NCBI GenBank assembly: GCA_018881555.1
Contig: JACAXG010000050.1
Coordinates: 3,038,001 to 3,102,000 of the forward strand
Direction: 5' to 3'
DNA length: 64,000 bases
DNA from: Amblyornis subalaris
Taxonomy: Eukaryota; Chordata; Aves; Passeriformes; Ptilonorhynchidae
The translations under genes and the position numbers were made by a program. Below are positions 63,001-64,000 of this stretch, in pieces. How positions within the stretch are numbered: position 1 is the first letter of the stretch; every line of letters starts with the position of its first letter. The notes beneath the pieces are model-generated. The model was not told the origin of the DNA and ran no database searches. It saw nothing but the letters and a program-made list of their open reading frames with translations.

Positions 63001-64000
63001 TGGTTGCTTCTCTTACATTTTACACATCTAATGCTGTGTGTGACTTTCTGAAATTTTGTTGGTCATACATAAAACAATTGCAATAAAAAAGTCTGCATAA
63101 TGAAAACTAAACAGTATTTTTTTCTTAAAACAGTCCCAGGAGTATGATATACAGGAACTTTCTATCAATCAGTAATTTGCTGGGTGTCTCAAGAACACTG
63201 AAACCCTGCCCAGGTAGAGAGGATGCATTAGACTGGAGCACAGTTATTAGGATCCGTGAGCATCTGCTTTTGAAAGTAGAAGGATTATTTAAGTTTCCAT
63301 AGAAAAAAGGCAGGCACATTCTTATACTTAAAAATTAATCTGTCATATTGCACGTAAGTTTTGGGTCAGATTGCATTCTCCTAATTAATGAAATAAAATT
63401 TTGCTATTCCATACAGTCAAGTGTTTGGTTTTACACTGTTTTATTTCTAAACAGCTGAAACACATTTTTTTCCCCGACTTTTAATTAGAAACTTGATATA
63501 ACATTGGTGGTAAAAGGCTGGTTTCAAAAATGGAGCTTATAATTGTTGACATTGTAATGATTTACTGCTACCTACTGTTTTTCACTCAAGAAGCCCAAGG
63601 TACTTTGATCTCCAAGTAAGCACTTGGCCTTTCTTGTCCCTTTGTGCCAGGCAGAACAACCGTGTTTCTGCTAGGGCTACGAGAACTCTGGGTTTGCTTG
63701 GGACACAGTACCCCAGTGCAGATGCACCACAGATGGCCTGGAGCACCCCTCCAAAAGCTGTGTGACTCACTCTGATCTGGAAAGGAGCCACGTGCTGGAC
63801 TAGTCTGCAACATTTGTTGATATCTGAGCATTGATGAGGTTGATAGGACCTCCTGAATGGGCCCTGTGCGGAGTTATGTTGGGACTTTCTCCAGCTCCCA
63901 AAGCCTATGAGGCTGGGGAAGGATGCAGAGATGACTTTACTGGATGTTTAAAAAAGAAACCTACCAGATCAGTTATTTCTGTATGTATTTACTGTAATGT
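57047..64000. other. Intergenic sequence, nothing recognised
   Basis: AT-rich to the end of the window, with an A18 run at 58974-58991 and a 9-bp-stem inverted repeat at 59576-59596. Slightly higher GC from 63640 with two overlapping minus frames (63582-63831) that lack family resemblance. Confidence 0.55.
58974..58991. repeat. A18 homopolymer
   Basis: Run of 18 A. The upstream bases do not resemble a processed pseudogene, so it is treated as simple sequence. Confidence 0.9.

Noticed and set aside
1..64000. CRISPR arrays, operons, phage or plasmid features
   Set aside because: No regularly spaced repeats and no prokaryotic gene organisation; the window is vertebrate chromosomal DNA.

Overview
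This is a vertebrate nuclear contig that I read as avian. The evidence is a spread of CR1 retrotransposon fragments, including the bird-style 3' ends built on ATTCTATG/ATTCTGTG repeats. It also carries long terminal repeats (LTRs) of a kind I associate with bird, probably neoavian, endogenous retroviruses, and a sparse gene layout with long AT-rich introns. There are no bacterial-type operons, CRISPR arrays, tRNAs or rRNAs that I can support. The sequence is draft quality: dozens of isolated single-N positions and one 450-base run of N.

The only confidently identified gene is FBXO30, on the + strand. Its CpG-island promoter lies at about 34.87-35.83 kb. A short non-coding first exon probably ends at 35381 (G|GTGAGC donor). 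An intron of about 11.5 kb follows, then one large coding exon (ATG at 46942, donor after 49014), a second intron of 839 bases, and a terminal exon with the last 67 codons and the stop (49854-50057). A 3' UTR of about 2.7 kb runs to an AATAAA at 52761. The spliced protein is 758 residues, with a Cys/His-rich TRAF-type zinc finger at the N terminus and an F-box near the C terminus, and its reading frame is intact. In vertebrates FBXO30 usually lies between SHPRH and EPM2A. No exon of either neighbour is recognisable here, so both flanks look intergenic.

The left flank (1-34.8 kb) is gene-poor. It holds CR1 fragments (565-1166, 5028-5250, about 18205-18340, 21598-21665, 32030-32173), a 584-bp solo LTR in minus orientation with a nearly matching 5-bp target duplication (15852-16435), and a roughly 1-kb LTR in plus orientation with an internal degenerate tandem repeat (20480-21512). 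It also has an old L3/MIR-like scrap near 8.14-8.35 kb and a few unexplained GC-rich patches with low stop density. The first intron of FBXO30 contains a polypyrimidine microsatellite in which the assembly broke (45317-45940). It also contains a block at 43.3-44.0 kb that is unusually CpG-rich for its surroundings and begins with a transposon-like terminus. The right flank (52.8-64 kb) is AT-rich intergenic sequence with one truncated copy (56511-57046) of the same LTR family as the 20.5-kb element.

No new multi-gene system was found. The items most worth a second look are the LTR family with its internal minisatellite, the CpG-rich intron block, the palindrome in the FBXO30 3' UTR, and the small unexplained open frames near 11.7-12.0, 8.3-8.7 and 25.3-25.6 kb.
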